Shown here: positions 1 through 8,618 of the stretch, in pieces
Layout: every line of letters starts with the position of its first letter
Position numbering within the stretch: the first letter of the stretch is position 1
DNA from: Acidobacteriota bacterium
Lineage (GTDB): Bacteria; Acidobacteriota; Terriglobia; Terriglobales; Acidobacteriaceae
Direction: 5' to 3'
DNA: 41,052 nucleotides
NCBI GenBank assembly: GCA_021846945.1
Contig: JAJZVZ010000020.1
Span: forward strand, 1-41,052
Made by a program: the position numbers and the translations under genes
Notes under the pieces: generated by a model
Told to the model about the DNA's origin: nothing
Database searches by the model: none
What the model saw: only the letters and a program-made list of their open reading frames with translations

Positions 1-64
1 GACAGTAGAACACCCGCACGAGGGCGACATTGATCCGTTATCGGCAAGAAGTACGGGGCCGGTT

Positions 65-742
65 CTACACCGGCGGCATGGTGTTCACAACAGGGATGCC
101 CGGTGGCGGCGTGAAGTGGAAGGTTCGCGGTGCGATGGGCGCATTCTGCACTTCGTCAGTGAAGGTAAACCGCGTTACCGCGCCGTCATTTTCCTCCACC
201 TCAATGCCGGTGATGGATCCCGATGCGGTGACTGTGAGGGTGACGCGCGCGATGCGGTTTTCCTGGCCCCTGGGCTGGCCGGTCAGAGTAAATAAGCCGT
301 TGGGTGCGCTTGCCGCGGTGAGATGATCGAACTCCTTCTCAATCTCGGAATGGCCGAGCAGAAAGCGCAGCGGCGAGCGGAGATCGTCCAGCTGCTTGGC
401 TGAAATCCGCTGCACCTGCGGAGCGCCCCGGCTGTAAAACCAGGCGTATTTCCCATCGACCAGAAAGAGCTTGCCGGCAGGCGAACTGTAATCCCACTTC
501 ATGCGGCCGGGCTTGAGCAGGTAGAGCGTGCCGCTCTCGGTGCGATTCATGCCCATGCCCTGATAATTCTCGGTAAAGTCCACCTTGAGCGAGCGCAGGC
601 TGTTGTAGTGGCGATTGACGCGCTGGGCAAGCGTCTTTGCGTCCAATACCTGCGCACTTGCACGGCTCGACACGCCGATGGAGAGCAGCACGGCGGCCAA
701 AATAAAAAGGCCGCCGCGCCTTAGGAACATGCTGATCTTCAT
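65..742 (-). CDS. lolA: Outer-membrane lipoprotein carrier protein LolA
   Basis: A 225-residue periplasmic chaperone that, in the known family, accepts lipoproteins from the LolCDE transporter and carries them to the outer membrane. The N-terminus has a basic stretch and a hydrophobic core ending in an Ala-rich SRASAQ cleavage region (about residues 8-30). The mature part shows family-typical phrases: SLRSLKVDFTENYQG, SGTLYLLKPGRMKWDY and LFLVDGKYAWFYSR, i.e. the half-barrel strands that form the hydrophobic lipid pocket. The length fits LolA. The ATG overlaps the pilin stop codon by 4 nt (ATGA), so translation is probably coupled to the gene before it. Its presence argues for a diderm envelope. 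The family call is firm; the coupling is inferred from the overlap. Confidence 0.9.
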   Translation of the reverse strand: MKISMFLRRGGLFILAAVLLSIGVSSRASAQVLDAKTLAQRVNRHYNSLRSLKVDFTENYQGMGMNRTESGTLYLLKPGRMKWDYSSPAGKLFLVDGKYAWFYSRGAPQVQRISAKQLDDLRSPLRFLLGHSEIEKEFDHLTAASAPNGLFTLTGQPRGQENRIARVTLTVTASGSITGIEVEENDGAVTRFTFTDEVQNAPIAPRTFHFTPPPGIPVVNTMPPV

Positions 743-1275
743 TGCAGGTTTTGCGTGCAGTTGGTTCCCCCGGCCGGATCGTACTTGATAGCGCCAAACT
801 GGTCACTGCAGAAGCCGCGGTCACCGGTCTTGCCGACGGTCTGCGGGACCGCAGTGAGGATGTAGCTCGTGTTCCGGTCCATGCCGTTCACGGATACCTT
901 GTCTTTGCAGGTAACGGTGAAGATGTAGCCGGCTTTGTAGCCGGATGCCAGATCGCCCTGGACCAACTGAGCAGCGGTCGGTGAGGGAGCGCCGGAGTTA
1001 GGATCGCCACCCAAAGCCGACAGGTTGCAGGCATATCCGTTGGCGGGAAAGCTGGATTCATACTGCGTCTCTGCGCTGTTAATCGTTTGGATGGAGTTGA
1101 TGGCCGAAGTCTCATTGGCCTTTTTCTTCAAGCTGCCGATTGTGGGAATCGCCATCAGCATGAGGATCAGAATGATGGCGATAACGATCAGCAGTTCCAT
1201 CAGCGTAAAGCCATTGGTCGTGACTGGGCCGCGCCTGCCTCGGCGGGGGAACGAGAGCGAAAACTTGCGATTCAT
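739..1275 (-). CDS. Type IV pilin-like protein (PilA/GspG type prepilin)
   Basis: A 178-residue prepilin from the ATG at 1273-1275; a further in-frame ATG at 1318-1320 would add 15 residues with no prepilin logic. A short basic leader with RRGRRG precedes the class III cleavage site G-FTLMELL, followed by a long hydrophobic helix (LLIVIAIILILMLMAIPTI) that would anchor the subunit and pack in the pilus core. Glu at mature position 5 is present. The C-terminal globular part holds four cysteines (ACNL, TCKD, FCSD, NCTQ) that could form disulfides. It could be a major pilin or a type II secretion pseudopilin; the sequence alone does not decide. It ends in a 4-nt overlap with lolA, an unusual partner for a pilin. 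Confidence 0.85.
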   Translation of the reverse strand: MNRKFSLSFPRRGRRGPVTTNGFTLMELLIVIAIILILMLMAIPTIGSLKKKANETSAINSIQTINSAETQYESSFPANGYACNLSALGGDPNSGAPSPTAAQLVQGDLASGYKAGYIFTVTCKDKVSVNGMDRNTSYILTAVPQTVGKTGDRGFCSDQFGAIKYDPAGGTNCTQNLQ

Positions 1276-1377
1276 AGACTTTAAATGCCTCGTGGAGAGG
1301 GCCGGAGACTCCCGGTCCATTCGTGAAAATGCTACAACGTACAGACGCGGAAGGGAAGTTAAGTGCTCGGTACCACT

Positions 1378-1539
1378 TGTCAGGGGTCAGTTGTCAGTTT
1401 TCCGGTGTAGGCCGTGATTGACACTGCGGAGCAGAAGCAAAGTGTCAGATTTCCGTATCATGCATGTGATTTCCTGCCCGCCAACACACCCCATATGCCG
1501 GCACCAGCGCTGACCCCTGACCCCTGACCGCTGACAACC
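1378..1539. repeat. Inverted pair of TGACAACTGACCCCTGA-type intergenic repeats
   Basis: Between the M16 peptidase stop and the pilin start, a GTCAGGGGTCAGTTGTCAG block (about 1379-1397) faces a CTGACCCCTGACCCCTGACC block followed by GCTGACAACC (1510-1539) on the other strand, with roughly 110 bp between. The same word family and the same inward arrangement recur at 21851-22052. The interior shows no recognisable gene. Function unknown; probably a dispersed extragenic element. Confidence 0.6.
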
Positions 1540-1552
1540 GATCACTGCGCTT

Positions 1553-2833
1553 TCAGCACACCAGCCGCGCCCGGCTGAGCTTGACGCCATCAAGCCGACC
1601 GAGCAGGGTCACTGCGATGCGCGCCGGATCGAAGAGCCGTTGCGCCATGGCTTGCACCTGTGAGGCGTCCACCAGATCGATGCGGGCAATCACTTCATCG
1701 ACGCTAAAGAACTGGTGAAAATACATCTCCTGCCGCGCCAGATTGGCCATGCGCGAGTTGGAGCTTTCCAGGCCAAGCAGGATGTTGCCCTTGAGCTGAT
1801 CCTTGGCGCGGGTCAATTCGTCCTGCGGAAGCGGCGTGTCCTTGAGCTTGCGGAACTCGGCCAGAATGAGGTCAACCACTTCAAGGACCTTGCCGGCTGA
1901 TGTTCCGGCGTAGACGCAGAGCGTTCCGGTGTCGCGATAGGGGCTCAAGTCGGAGAAAATGGAATACACCATGCCCCGTTCTTCGCGAATCGTCTGAAAG
2001 AGCCGCGAGCTCATGCCGCCGCCCAGTACCGTGTTGAGAATGAGCGTGGCATAACGGTTCTGGTCCGTGATCGGCGGAGCGGGCACACCCAGGCAGATTT
2101 GCACCTGTTCGAGGGCCTTCTTATTCCGCAGAACAATACGGGCGCTGGGAAGCGGTGCCGCCAGTTCGTGCAGGGTTGCGCCACCTGCCAGATTCGAGAA
2201 CTTTTTCGCCACCGCCTCTGCGAAAAGATCATGATCCAGGTTGCCGGCCGCTGAGAAGACAATGTTGCCGCCGTGAAAACGGTCGCCATGATAAGCGAAG
2301 AGCTGTCCCTGGTCGAGCCGCGCCACGGTTTCCGTGGTACCGAGGATGGGCTTGCCGAGGGGATGGCCCTTCCAGAAACTTTGCGTGAAGAGCTCATGGA
2401 CGAGCACGTCGGGGTTGTCCTCGTCGATCTTGATCTCTTCGAGGATTACGCCGCGCTCGCGTTCAATGTCGGGGGTGGCGAAGACGGGATTCAACACCAG
2501 GTCCGTGAGGATGTCGAGCGCAATCGGCACGTGGTCGGAGAGCGATTTCACATTGAAGCAGATGGTCTCTTTGCCGGTGAAGGCGTCAAGGTTGCCGCCG
2601 ATCGAATCCATCTCGCGGGCGATGAGTTGCGCGGAACGGGAACGGGTGCCCTTGAAGAGCATGTGCTCGACAAAGTGCGAGATGCCGTTGGTTTCGGCCG
2701 GCTCGCACCGGGAGCCGGATTTGATCCAGACGCCCATGGCCACTGAACGCAAATGCTCCATACGCTCGGTCAGTACGATCAGACCGTTTGGCAGTACCGT
2801 GCGCCGAAGGTTGCGTTCGGTGTTCAACGTCAT
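1553..2833 (-). CDS. M16 family zinc metallopeptidase (processing-peptidase type)
   Basis: A 426-residue insulinase/mitochondrial-processing-peptidase-like zinc protease. The inverted zinc motif HxxEH is present as HFVEH (His53, Glu56, His57), with a third ligand in the later EE pair near residue 133 and the typical following phrase NPDVLVHELF. The order TVLPNGLIVLTE, then GVWIKSGSR, then GISHFVEHMLFKGT, is standard for the single-domain-pair M16B enzymes. The reading frame stays open upstream to 3061, but that stretch lacks family similarity and the ATG at 2831-2833 follows a GAGAG ribosome site, so I use the shorter start. It is divergent from rlmN, about 145 bp apart. Substrates in bacteria are poorly known, probably peptides or membrane-associated proteins. 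Confidence 0.9.
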   Translation of the reverse strand: MTLNTERNLRRTVLPNGLIVLTERMEHLRSVAMGVWIKSGSRCEPAETNGISHFVEHMLFKGTRSRSAQLIAREMDSIGGNLDAFTGKETICFNVKSLSDHVPIALDILTDLVLNPVFATPDIERERGVILEEIKIDEDNPDVLVHELFTQSFWKGHPLGKPILGTTETVARLDQGQLFAYHGDRFHGGNIVFSAAGNLDHDLFAEAVAKKFSNLAGGATLHELAAPLPSARIVLRNKKALEQVQICLGVPAPPITDQNRYATLILNTVLGGGMSSRLFQTIREERGMVYSIFSDLSPYRDTGTLCVYAGTSAGKVLEVVDLILAEFRKLKDTPLPQDELTRAKDQLKGNILLGLESSNSRMANLARQEMYFHQFFSVDEVIARIDLVDASQVQAMAQRLFDPARIAVTLLGRLDGVKLSRARLVC

Positions 2834-2978
2834 ACGCTCACTCTCAATTTTATGGCAATGCCACTTTACACGCCACAAAGGTACGGAAAGGGATTCTGGC
2901 TTATCTGACGAAAAGCTGCGAGAAATGGGGAAATGCTCTATTCTGAGCCCAGCCGTGACCGGAAATCTAAACCATCTG

Positions 2979-4112
2979 ATGAAATTGGATGCCGTAGGCG
3001 CCACTCCAGTGGGCCGGAAGCCACTCTTTGGGTTGGATGCGGTAGCGCTGGCCTCCCGCATGGCGGACCTCGGCGAACCACTGTGGCGCGGCCGGCAACT
3101 GACAGAAGCGTTGTATCGTCAATGGGTTGCGGAGCTTGACCAGATTACAACCCTGCCTCTGGCGTTGCGCGGCCGGCTGCGGATCGAGGGTTGGGAGGTG
3201 GGCCGGCCCGCGATCGAGCAGGTCTTCCGCTCAGTGGATGGTACGGAACGCTACCTGGTGCGGGGCAGCGGAACGGATGCGCGGACCTTCGAGACGGTGT
3301 GGATGCCGGAAGGGGACGGCGGAGAGACGGGTGACGGAAGCGAAGAAGAGGCGAAGCCGTGGAGCCGGGCCACGATCTGCGTCTCCAGCCAGGTGGGCTG
3401 CGCCGTCAACTGCCAGTTCTGCCTCACGGCCCGGCTCGGCTTCCAGCGCAACCTCAGCGCGGGCGAGATCGCCGGGCAGGTGGTCGCGGTCCTGGATCGC
3501 CATGGCGTGGAGGTGGGTCGTGACCGCGTGAACCTGGTCTTTATGGGGATGGGCGAGCCGTTCCTGAACTACGACAATTTCATGGCGGCGGTGCGGCTGC
3601 TGGTGGAGGAGGTTGGGCTCAGCCCGTTGCGGATGACGGTGTCCACCTCGGGAATCGTGCCGGGCATTGAGCGCTTTGCCCAGGAACCGCCAGAGTTGAG
3701 GCCCAAACTGGCCATCAGCCTGAATGCACCCAGCGACGAAGTGCGCGGCGAGGTGATGCCGATCAACCGCAAGTGGCCGATCGCGGCGGTGGTGGATGCG
3801 GTGCGGCAGGTAAAGCTGCGGCCGCGCGAGCGCATCACCTTCGAGTACGTGCTGCTGGGTGGCGTCACTGACCGGCCCGAACACGCCGCCGAGGTGGCCC
3901 AGCTGGTGCAGCGCACGGGGCTGCCCGCCAAGGTGAACCTGATTGCGTGGAATCCAGGCCCGGAGTTGCCTTACACAACTCCAAAACCGGAGACGGCGGA
4001 GCAGTTTCGCGCGGCGCTGGCGGCGCGGGGGATTCCGGCCTATGTGCGCAAACCGCGCGGGCGCGACATTTACGCGGCCTGCGGGCAACTCAAGCGCACG
4101 GTGGAAGCCTGA
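2979..4112 (+). CDS. rlmN: 23S rRNA (A2503-C2)/tRNA (A37-C2) methyltransferase RlmN
   Basis: A radical-SAM enzyme that methylates C2 of A2503 in 23S rRNA and A37 in some tRNAs. Counting from the ATG at 2979, the [4Fe-4S] cluster motif CxxxCxxC is CAVNCQFC (Cys141, 145, 148). The mechanistic C-terminal cysteine lies in the conserved ACGQL stretch (Cys368). GEPFLNYDNF and KLAISLNAP are typical RlmN/Cfr blocks. At 377 residues it is a normal family length. An in-frame ATG at 2925 is an alternative start adding 18 residues; neither has a strong ribosome site. Absence of a Cfr-like N-terminus and the long N-terminal RNA-binding region (about residues 20-95) favour RlmN over Cfr. Confidence 0.93.
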   Translation: MKLDAVGATPVGRKPLFGLDAVALASRMADLGEPLWRGRQLTEALYRQWVAELDQITTLPLALRGRLRIEGWEVGRPAIEQVFRSVDGTERYLVRGSGTDARTFETVWMPEGDGGETGDGSEEEAKPWSRATICVSSQVGCAVNCQFCLTARLGFQRNLSAGEIAGQVVAVLDRHGVEVGRDRVNLVFMGMGEPFLNYDNFMAAVRLLVEEVGLSPLRMTVSTSGIVPGIERFAQEPPELRPKLAISLNAPSDEVRGEVMPINRKWPIAAVVDAVRQVKLRPRERITFEYVLLGGVTDRPEHAAEVAQLVQRTGLPAKVNLIAWNPGPELPYTTPKPETAEQFRAALAARGIPAYVRKPRGRDIYAACGQLKRTVEA

Positions 4113-4221
4113 CAAACAAGCGCGACGGCCATCCAGCGCTTGCTGCCGTGGTCTGTGCTCACATGGCGGCAGGGAGCAGCGTGGATGAAGGTCTTTTGAT
4201 CTGCTACTTCCGCGTGTAGCG

Positions 4222-4710
4222 CTACTTCTCCTCGATGGGTTTGACGCTGCCGCAATCCGGTCCTTTGTAGACGGAGGTGCTTTCGACGGTCCACTCGAAC
4301 GGCTTCGATGCGGGGCCCATCTGCATGGCGCCTGTAAAGTGCACCTTGGCCGCTGAGTGCGCGCCATCGGTCCATGATGCTTCCACAGTGCCTTTGCCTT
4401 CCATCGGTCCTGAGCAGACCATCTCCGCGGTCATGCCATTCGCTTTCTTCACGACGTTCGTCATCTTGCAGTTGCCGTGCGCCTGCGGCGGCACGGTGCC
4501 ATATTTGTCGATCTCTGCCTGCGTGACGCAGACCTGCATGGTATGGGGACCGCCTCCCATTTGCGCCATGCCCGCCGGGAACGGAGACTGCTGCCACGTC
4601 ATCGTTGAGGTTACTTCCCAGAGCCCGGGTTTGCGGGTCTGCGCCCAGGCGAGCAGGCCAAGAACCAGAACAGACACACTCACTGCGAGCACATTGCGAC
4701 GGACGCGCAT
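4222..4710 (-). CDS. Secreted DUF3617 domain protein
   Basis: A 162-residue exported protein of unknown function with the DUF3617 pattern: the opening RKPGLWEVTSTM after the signal peptide, a QVCVT motif, a NCKMTNV segment and a C-terminal KGPDCGSVKP. The conserved cysteines (in VCVT, NCKM, VCSG, DCGS) could pair in the periplasm. The N-terminus MRVRRNVLAVSVSVLVLG is a clear signal sequence, with cleavage likely after AWA. The start at 4710 is set by a strong GAGGAGGAAT ribosome site just upstream; the frame extends to 4962 but with unrelated residues. It faces rlmN tail to tail and lies about 100 bp downstream of yvcK. No biochemical role is established for the family. Confidence 0.8.
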   Translation of the reverse strand: MRVRRNVLAVSVSVLVLGLLAWAQTRKPGLWEVTSTMTWQQSPFPAGMAQMGGGPHTMQVCVTQAEIDKYGTVPPQAHGNCKMTNVVKKANGMTAEMVCSGPMEGKGTVEASWTDGAHSAAKVHFTGAMQMGPASKPFEWTVESTSVYKGPDCGSVKPIEEK

Positions 4711-4810
4711 TGGATTCCTCCTCGTTCTGCCAGCGATGATTGGCGTGTTCCCTACTCTACCCATTTCCGATGCGGGAGGGAAGCGGAATTTTTGGGATGA
4801 CCGTTGCGCT

Positions 4811-5899
4811 TCAGTCCTGCCTGCGAGCGGCCGACAGCCCCATCGCCAGCAGTGCGCCTGTGACGCGGCCGGCGGCGTGGCGGACGACGTTTCCCTCGCT
4901 GGCAAAGTCGCCGGCGATGACGCGGACGCCAAGCGCCTGGATGCGGTCAATGTCCGCAACAATGGGCGATGCGCCTTCGGCCGCGTAGCGGTCCAGCGTC
5001 TCTTGCGAAAAGGGCGCGGTATTGACCAGGGCGCAATCGAAGATCGGTTCGCGAGTGTGCTCGTAGATGCGCTCGATGTGCTCGGAGGCGGTGAGGCCCA
5101 GGCTTTCGTTGGCCTGAGTCATCAGGTTGCAGACGAAGACGCGCAGGCCGCGGGCGTTGGCCAGCGCGGTGGAAATGTCCTGTACCAGAAGGTTGGTGAT
5201 GAGCGAGGTGTACAGCGAGCCCGGCCCCACCGTGATGAGATTGGCATGTTCGATAGCTTCCAGCGTCTCCGGCAGTGGCGCCGGGTCGGGAGGATCAAGC
5301 ATCAATTCGACGATGCGGCGCCGGCTGGCGGTAATGTTGGTTTCGCCGCGGACCAGGGAGCCGTCATCCATCCGGGCTACCAGGGTGGCGTTGGCCGTGG
5401 TGACAGGATAGATGCGTCCGCGGGTGGCGAGAATTTTGGAGGAAAGCTCGATTGCCAGGGCAAAGTCGCCGGTAATCTCAGTGAGCGCCGCGACGAAGAG
5501 ATTGCCGAAGTTGTGACCTTGCAGGGACTGGCCGGCGCGGAAGCGGTGGCTGAAGAGCTGGGCCAGAAGGTCCTCTTCTTCGCTGAGCGCCACCATGCAG
5601 TTGCGCAGGTCGCCGGGGGGCAGCATGTTGAAGTCCTTGCGCAGGCGTCCAGAGGATCCGCCGTCGTCGGTTACGGTGACGACCGCGGCGAGGTCGGAGA
5701 TGGTCCCCGGCAGGGGTGGGGTTTGTCCCGGAGCGGCCACATGACGGCGCAGCCCACGGAGCAATGTCGAGAGCCCGGTGCCGCCCCCGATGGCCAGCAC
5801 GCGCAAAGGCCGGATCGCACCCGTAGGTTCCGTGCCGTTGGCCGGTTGCGGTATGGACCCATCGTTCGCTGGAGGCGCAGTATTTTGTGGATGCCTCAC
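4811..5899 (-). CDS. yvcK: YvcK/CofD-like gluconeogenesis factor
   Basis: A 362-residue protein of the CofD/YvcK superfamily, cytosolic, which in Bacillus and mycobacteria binds UDP-sugars and influences central carbon and cell-wall metabolism. The N-terminal nucleotide-binding loop reads LAIGGGTGLSTLLRGL (about residues 34-49), followed by VVTVTDDGGSSGRLR and PPGDLRNCMVAL, all diagnostic of YvcK rather than of the F420 enzyme CofD. The C-terminal half carries GPGSLYTSLITNLLV and VCNLMTQANES, again typical. The first 30 residues are Pro/Asn-rich and probably disordered. Translation starts at GTG (5897-5899), which overlaps the preceding TPR gene's TGA by 4 nt. In many bacteria yvcK sits with rapZ and whiA; neither is here. 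Confidence 0.88.
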   Translation of the reverse strand: MRHPQNTAPPANDGSIPQPANGTEPTGAIRPLRVLAIGGGTGLSTLLRGLRRHVAAPGQTPPLPGTISDLAAVVTVTDDGGSSGRLRKDFNMLPPGDLRNCMVALSEEEDLLAQLFSHRFRAGQSLQGHNFGNLFVAALTEITGDFALAIELSSKILATRGRIYPVTTANATLVARMDDGSLVRGETNITASRRRIVELMLDPPDPAPLPETLEAIEHANLITVGPGSLYTSLITNLLVQDISTALANARGLRVFVCNLMTQANESLGLTASEHIERIYEHTREPIFDCALVNTAPFSQETLDRYAAEGASPIVADIDRIQALGVRVIAGDFASEGNVVRHAAGRVTGALLAMGLSAARRQD

Positions 5900-6462
5900 G
5901 GAATCTCAGGATACAGCAATTCCGTGAAACGGGGATCATCGACCATGCTCTGAAAGTCGTTATCCGCCCGGGCCTGGAGGCGGTTCTTGGGATTCAGCTC
6001 GATGGCGCGCGCAAGATTCGCGAGGCAATCCTGAACACGGCCTGTAATCGCGTCCAGCAGGGCGAGCCCGTAAAACGCATAGTCCGTGTCGGGATAGTTT
6101 GCCAGGATCTGCCTGAACTGCTCGCGGGCGTCCTCGTAGTAGCCGGTGTTCAACTGCGAAACCGCATAGTCGTAGTGTTCCTCCGGAGTGAGGAAGGTCA
6201 AGGCCGGTTTTTCCAGTTGCCGCTGGCAGGTGGTGATGTAGATCTGGCAGCGGTCGAGAAGCGCGGCGGGCGCTCCAGGAAGCACCTTTTGAAAAGCCGT
6301 GAGCGCCTTTTCGTATTTGCCTTGCTGCAACAGTTGGACGGCGGCCTGATAGTGCTGAAAAGCCGGACCCGTATTCGCAACAGCGGAGCCACCGGATTTG
6401 GGGGCCGACGAGGGAGAGTTCTTTTTGCGGCTGTGTGCCGTGGAGCGGGCGTCTTGCGTCAT
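5896..6462 (-). CDS. Tetratricopeptide-repeat protein
   Basis: A 188-residue cytosolic TPR protein. After a Ser/Lys-rich disordered leader (about 1-30) there is one clear repeat, HYQAAVQLLQQGKYEKALTA (near residue 37), a break, then YDYAVSQLNTGYYEDAREQF and YGLALLDAITGRVQDCLANL, the latter ending in LNPKNR, as TPR helices often do. No enzymatic motif is visible, so it is probably a protein-protein adaptor. It overlaps yvcK by 4 nt, which suggests the two products are made together and may act together; that partnership is inference. The 147 bp upstream, to the DUF4254 gene, shows no gene. Confidence 0.75.
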   Translation of the reverse strand: MTQDARSTAHSRKKNSPSSAPKSGGSAVANTGPAFQHYQAAVQLLQQGKYEKALTAFQKVLPGAPAALLDRCQIYITTCQRQLEKPALTFLTPEEHYDYAVSQLNTGYYEDAREQFRQILANYPDTDYAFYGLALLDAITGRVQDCLANLARAIELNPKNRLQARADNDFQSMVDDPRFTELLYPEIP

Positions 6463-6609
6463 GAGTTTATCCGGAGCCCTCCCAACCCGTACGATAAATC
6501 ACCCGGCTTCTGTTCGGCCGGGATCGTCCACAAGGGAGAAAGCTCCTTAGGCCATCTTTTATACGCAGAACCCCGCATTCCGTCAATGGGCTGTCTTTCG
6601 GAGACCGAT

Positions 6610-7275
6610 TCAGTGGCCTTCGACGGCACCCTTTTTACGGTAGATGGCGGGGTTCAGGGATGGATCGTTGTACATTTTCAACTGGCGGTAAAGCTTGAAA
6701 CGCCGCGTTCCCCCCAGAGTCTCGCGCCACAAGGCGTCGAGGCAGCCAGCCAGGTCGGCCCGCTGTTCCTGAAGAATGGCGAGGCGCTCGCGGTTCCGGC
6801 TGGCGTGGTCCGGAGGAGCGCCGTTGCGCACGGCTTCTTCTTCCGTGTGATAGATCTTGAGCGAAAGGATGGAAAGCCGGTCGATGATCAGGCCGGGCGA
6901 CTCGGAGTTGAGCGGAGCCGCCGGGTTGGGCAGGCCGCGCTCTTCGAGCCAGGTGATCAGTGCCCGGTCGAGCTGCTCGGTCAGGTCGTTGCGCAGTTGA
7001 TTGGCCGTGTCGATGCGGCGCTTGACGGCGGCCAGTTCCGCGTCTGTGGCGCCGGGCGCCCGAGCTTCGTCTTCAATGTGCCACAAATCAAAATTGGCGC
7101 GGTGGTGGAGTGCTAGCATGCGCAGCCATCCGGCTGGCTTTGAGTCTGCTGCATTGTCGACATCTGAAGGGGATGCATCCTCGCGTGGAGTCTCCGCCTG
7201 CTGATGCCAGGCACGGGTCCGCTGGTCGTGCATTGCGACGATGGCTGGAGCTGAAAGCATTCTGAACAAATCCAT
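6610..7275 (-). CDS. DUF4254 domain protein
   Basis: A 221-residue all-helical cytosolic protein. The family hallmark is the N-terminal MHDQRTRAWH and the block HHRANFDLWHIEDEAR (about residues 57-72), followed by a heptad-like stretch to the ITWLEE segment, and IIDRLSILSLKIYHTEEE. These match the DUF4254 family known from Bacteroidetes and Acidobacteria, where genes often lie by glycosyltransferase genes; the function is unknown. A short acidic insert (about 30-48) is specific to this protein. Neither the ATG at 7275 nor that at 7260 has a convincing ribosome site, so the start is uncertain by five codons. It is divergent from galT, which keeps a sugar-metabolism context. Confidence 0.7.
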   Translation of the reverse strand: MDLFRMLSAPAIVAMHDQRTRAWHQQAETPREDASPSDVDNAADSKPAGWLRMLALHHRANFDLWHIEDEARAPGATDAELAAVKRRIDTANQLRNDLTEQLDRALITWLEERGLPNPAAPLNSESPGLIIDRLSILSLKIYHTEEEAVRNGAPPDHASRNRERLAILQEQRADLAGCLDALWRETLGGTRRFKLYRQLKMYNDPSLNPAIYRKKGAVEGH

Positions 7276-7435
7276 CCTGGCGCGGAATGGAGGGCTGCCG
7301 CGCAGCGTCTATGGTAGAACCATCCTCGCCCCGTCAACAAACGCCGGATGGTTTTTCCCGATTCAGAATACCGGCAGGTGTGATGCCGCCAAAGACCCCT
7401 CAGTTCAGCATCTTAGAATGGGATTTGGAGAAAGC

Positions 7436-8482
7436 ATGGAAAAGAAATGGCAGAATCCCCATCGGCGCTGGAATTCCCTGCGGCAGGCTTGGGTGATGGT
7501 CTCGCCGCATCGCACGCAGCGTCCGTGGCTGGGTGAGGTTGGGCAGACGGCAGTACCTCCAGGAGCGGCTTATGATCCGGAGTGTTATCTGTGCCCCGGC
7601 AACAAGAGGGCCGGCGGAGACCAGAATCCGGCCTACGAAAGTGTATTTTCGTTTGTCAACGACTATGCCGCTCTGCTTCCTGAGGCTCCGCCGACGGTGG
7701 AGGCGCCGGCTTCGCCGTTGCTGGCGGCCGAGGCCGTCCGCGGCATCTGCAAGGTGCTGTGCTTCCATCCCGACCACAGCCTGACCGTGGCGCGCATGAC
7801 GCGCGAGGAGATTCGCTGTGTGGTGGATGCCTGGGCGCAGGAGCACCAGGAATTGGCCGCGCTGGATTGGATCCAGTACGTGCAGATCTTCGAGAATCGC
7901 GGAGCCATGATGGGCGCCAGCAATCCGCATCCGCACTGCCAGATCTGGTCTACGGGCTTTGTGCCGGACGAGCCGGCAGCGGAGACGGCCGCGCAGAAGG
8001 AGCATCTTGCACGCACCGGCCATTGCCTGCTCTGCGACTATCTGGAGACAGAGCGGGCTGCGGGCGAGCGGGTGATCTTTGAGAACGAGTACTTCACGGC
8101 ACTGGTGCCCTGGTGGGCCGTGTGGCCGTTCGAGGTGCTGCTGCTTTCGCGGCGTCACATGGGAGCGCTGCCGGAGTTCACGAGTGGCGAGCGCAGCGGG
8201 CTGGCGGATGCGCTCAAGCGGATGACCACCCGCTACGACAACCTGTTTGCGACGAGCTTCCCCTACACCATGGGTTTTCACCAGACACCCACAACCGGCG
8301 AGGCGCATCCGGAGTGGCACTTCCATGCGCATTTCTATCCGCCGCTGCTGCGTTCGGCCACGGTGCGGAAGTACATGGTCGGCTTTGAGATGCTGGGGAT
8401 GCCGCAGCGGGATATTACCGCCGAGAGCGCGGCCGAACGTCTGCGCGCCTGCGCCGAAGAACACTTCTGGCCGAGGTTATGA
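7436..8482 (+). CDS. galT: Galactose-1-phosphate uridylyltransferase
   Basis: A 348-residue HIT-superfamily enzyme of the Leloir pathway, swapping UMP between UDP-glucose and galactose 1-phosphate. The active site HPH is seen as NPHPHCQIW (His165-Pro-His167), where the second histidine forms the UMP adduct. The CYLCPGN pair (Cys50, Cys53) is the zinc ligand motif, and the late HFHAHFYPP block matches family consensus. The length equals that of the E. coli enzyme. The start chosen (ATG 7436) has GGAG 5-8 nt upstream; in-frame extensions upstream lack similarity. No galK, galE or galM is adjacent, so in this genome it may serve UDP-galactose supply for envelope glycans as much as galactose use. 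Confidence 0.93.
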   Translation: MEKKWQNPHRRWNSLRQAWVMVSPHRTQRPWLGEVGQTAVPPGAAYDPECYLCPGNKRAGGDQNPAYESVFSFVNDYAALLPEAPPTVEAPASPLLAAEAVRGICKVLCFHPDHSLTVARMTREEIRCVVDAWAQEHQELAALDWIQYVQIFENRGAMMGASNPHPHCQIWSTGFVPDEPAAETAAQKEHLARTGHCLLCDYLETERAAGERVIFENEYFTALVPWWAVWPFEVLLLSRRHMGALPEFTSGERSGLADALKRMTTRYDNLFATSFPYTMGFHQTPTTGEAHPEWHFHAHFYPPLLRSATVRKYMVGFEMLGMPQRDITAESAAERLRACAEEHFWPRL

Positions 8483-8618
8483 GCGACGATCGTGGCAGGA
8501 CAGTCCGCATGGCAAAGACGAAGTCCTGAGCTTCTGGCTCTGAGCTTTCGGGTGCCTACTGCAATGACGCACCCCCCTGTCAGCGCGGCATTGCCGCTCA
8601 GCCTCGCGTTGACGGGAG

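Noticed and set aside
58..74. GCCGGT/ACCGGC hairpin over the lolA stop codon
   Set aside because: Only 6 bp, no T-run in the minus direction; too weak to call a terminator.
4277..5953. A 558-codon plus-strand frame opposite DUF3617 and yvcK
   Set aside because: No start signal or domain; arises from high-GC antisense to two well-supported genes.
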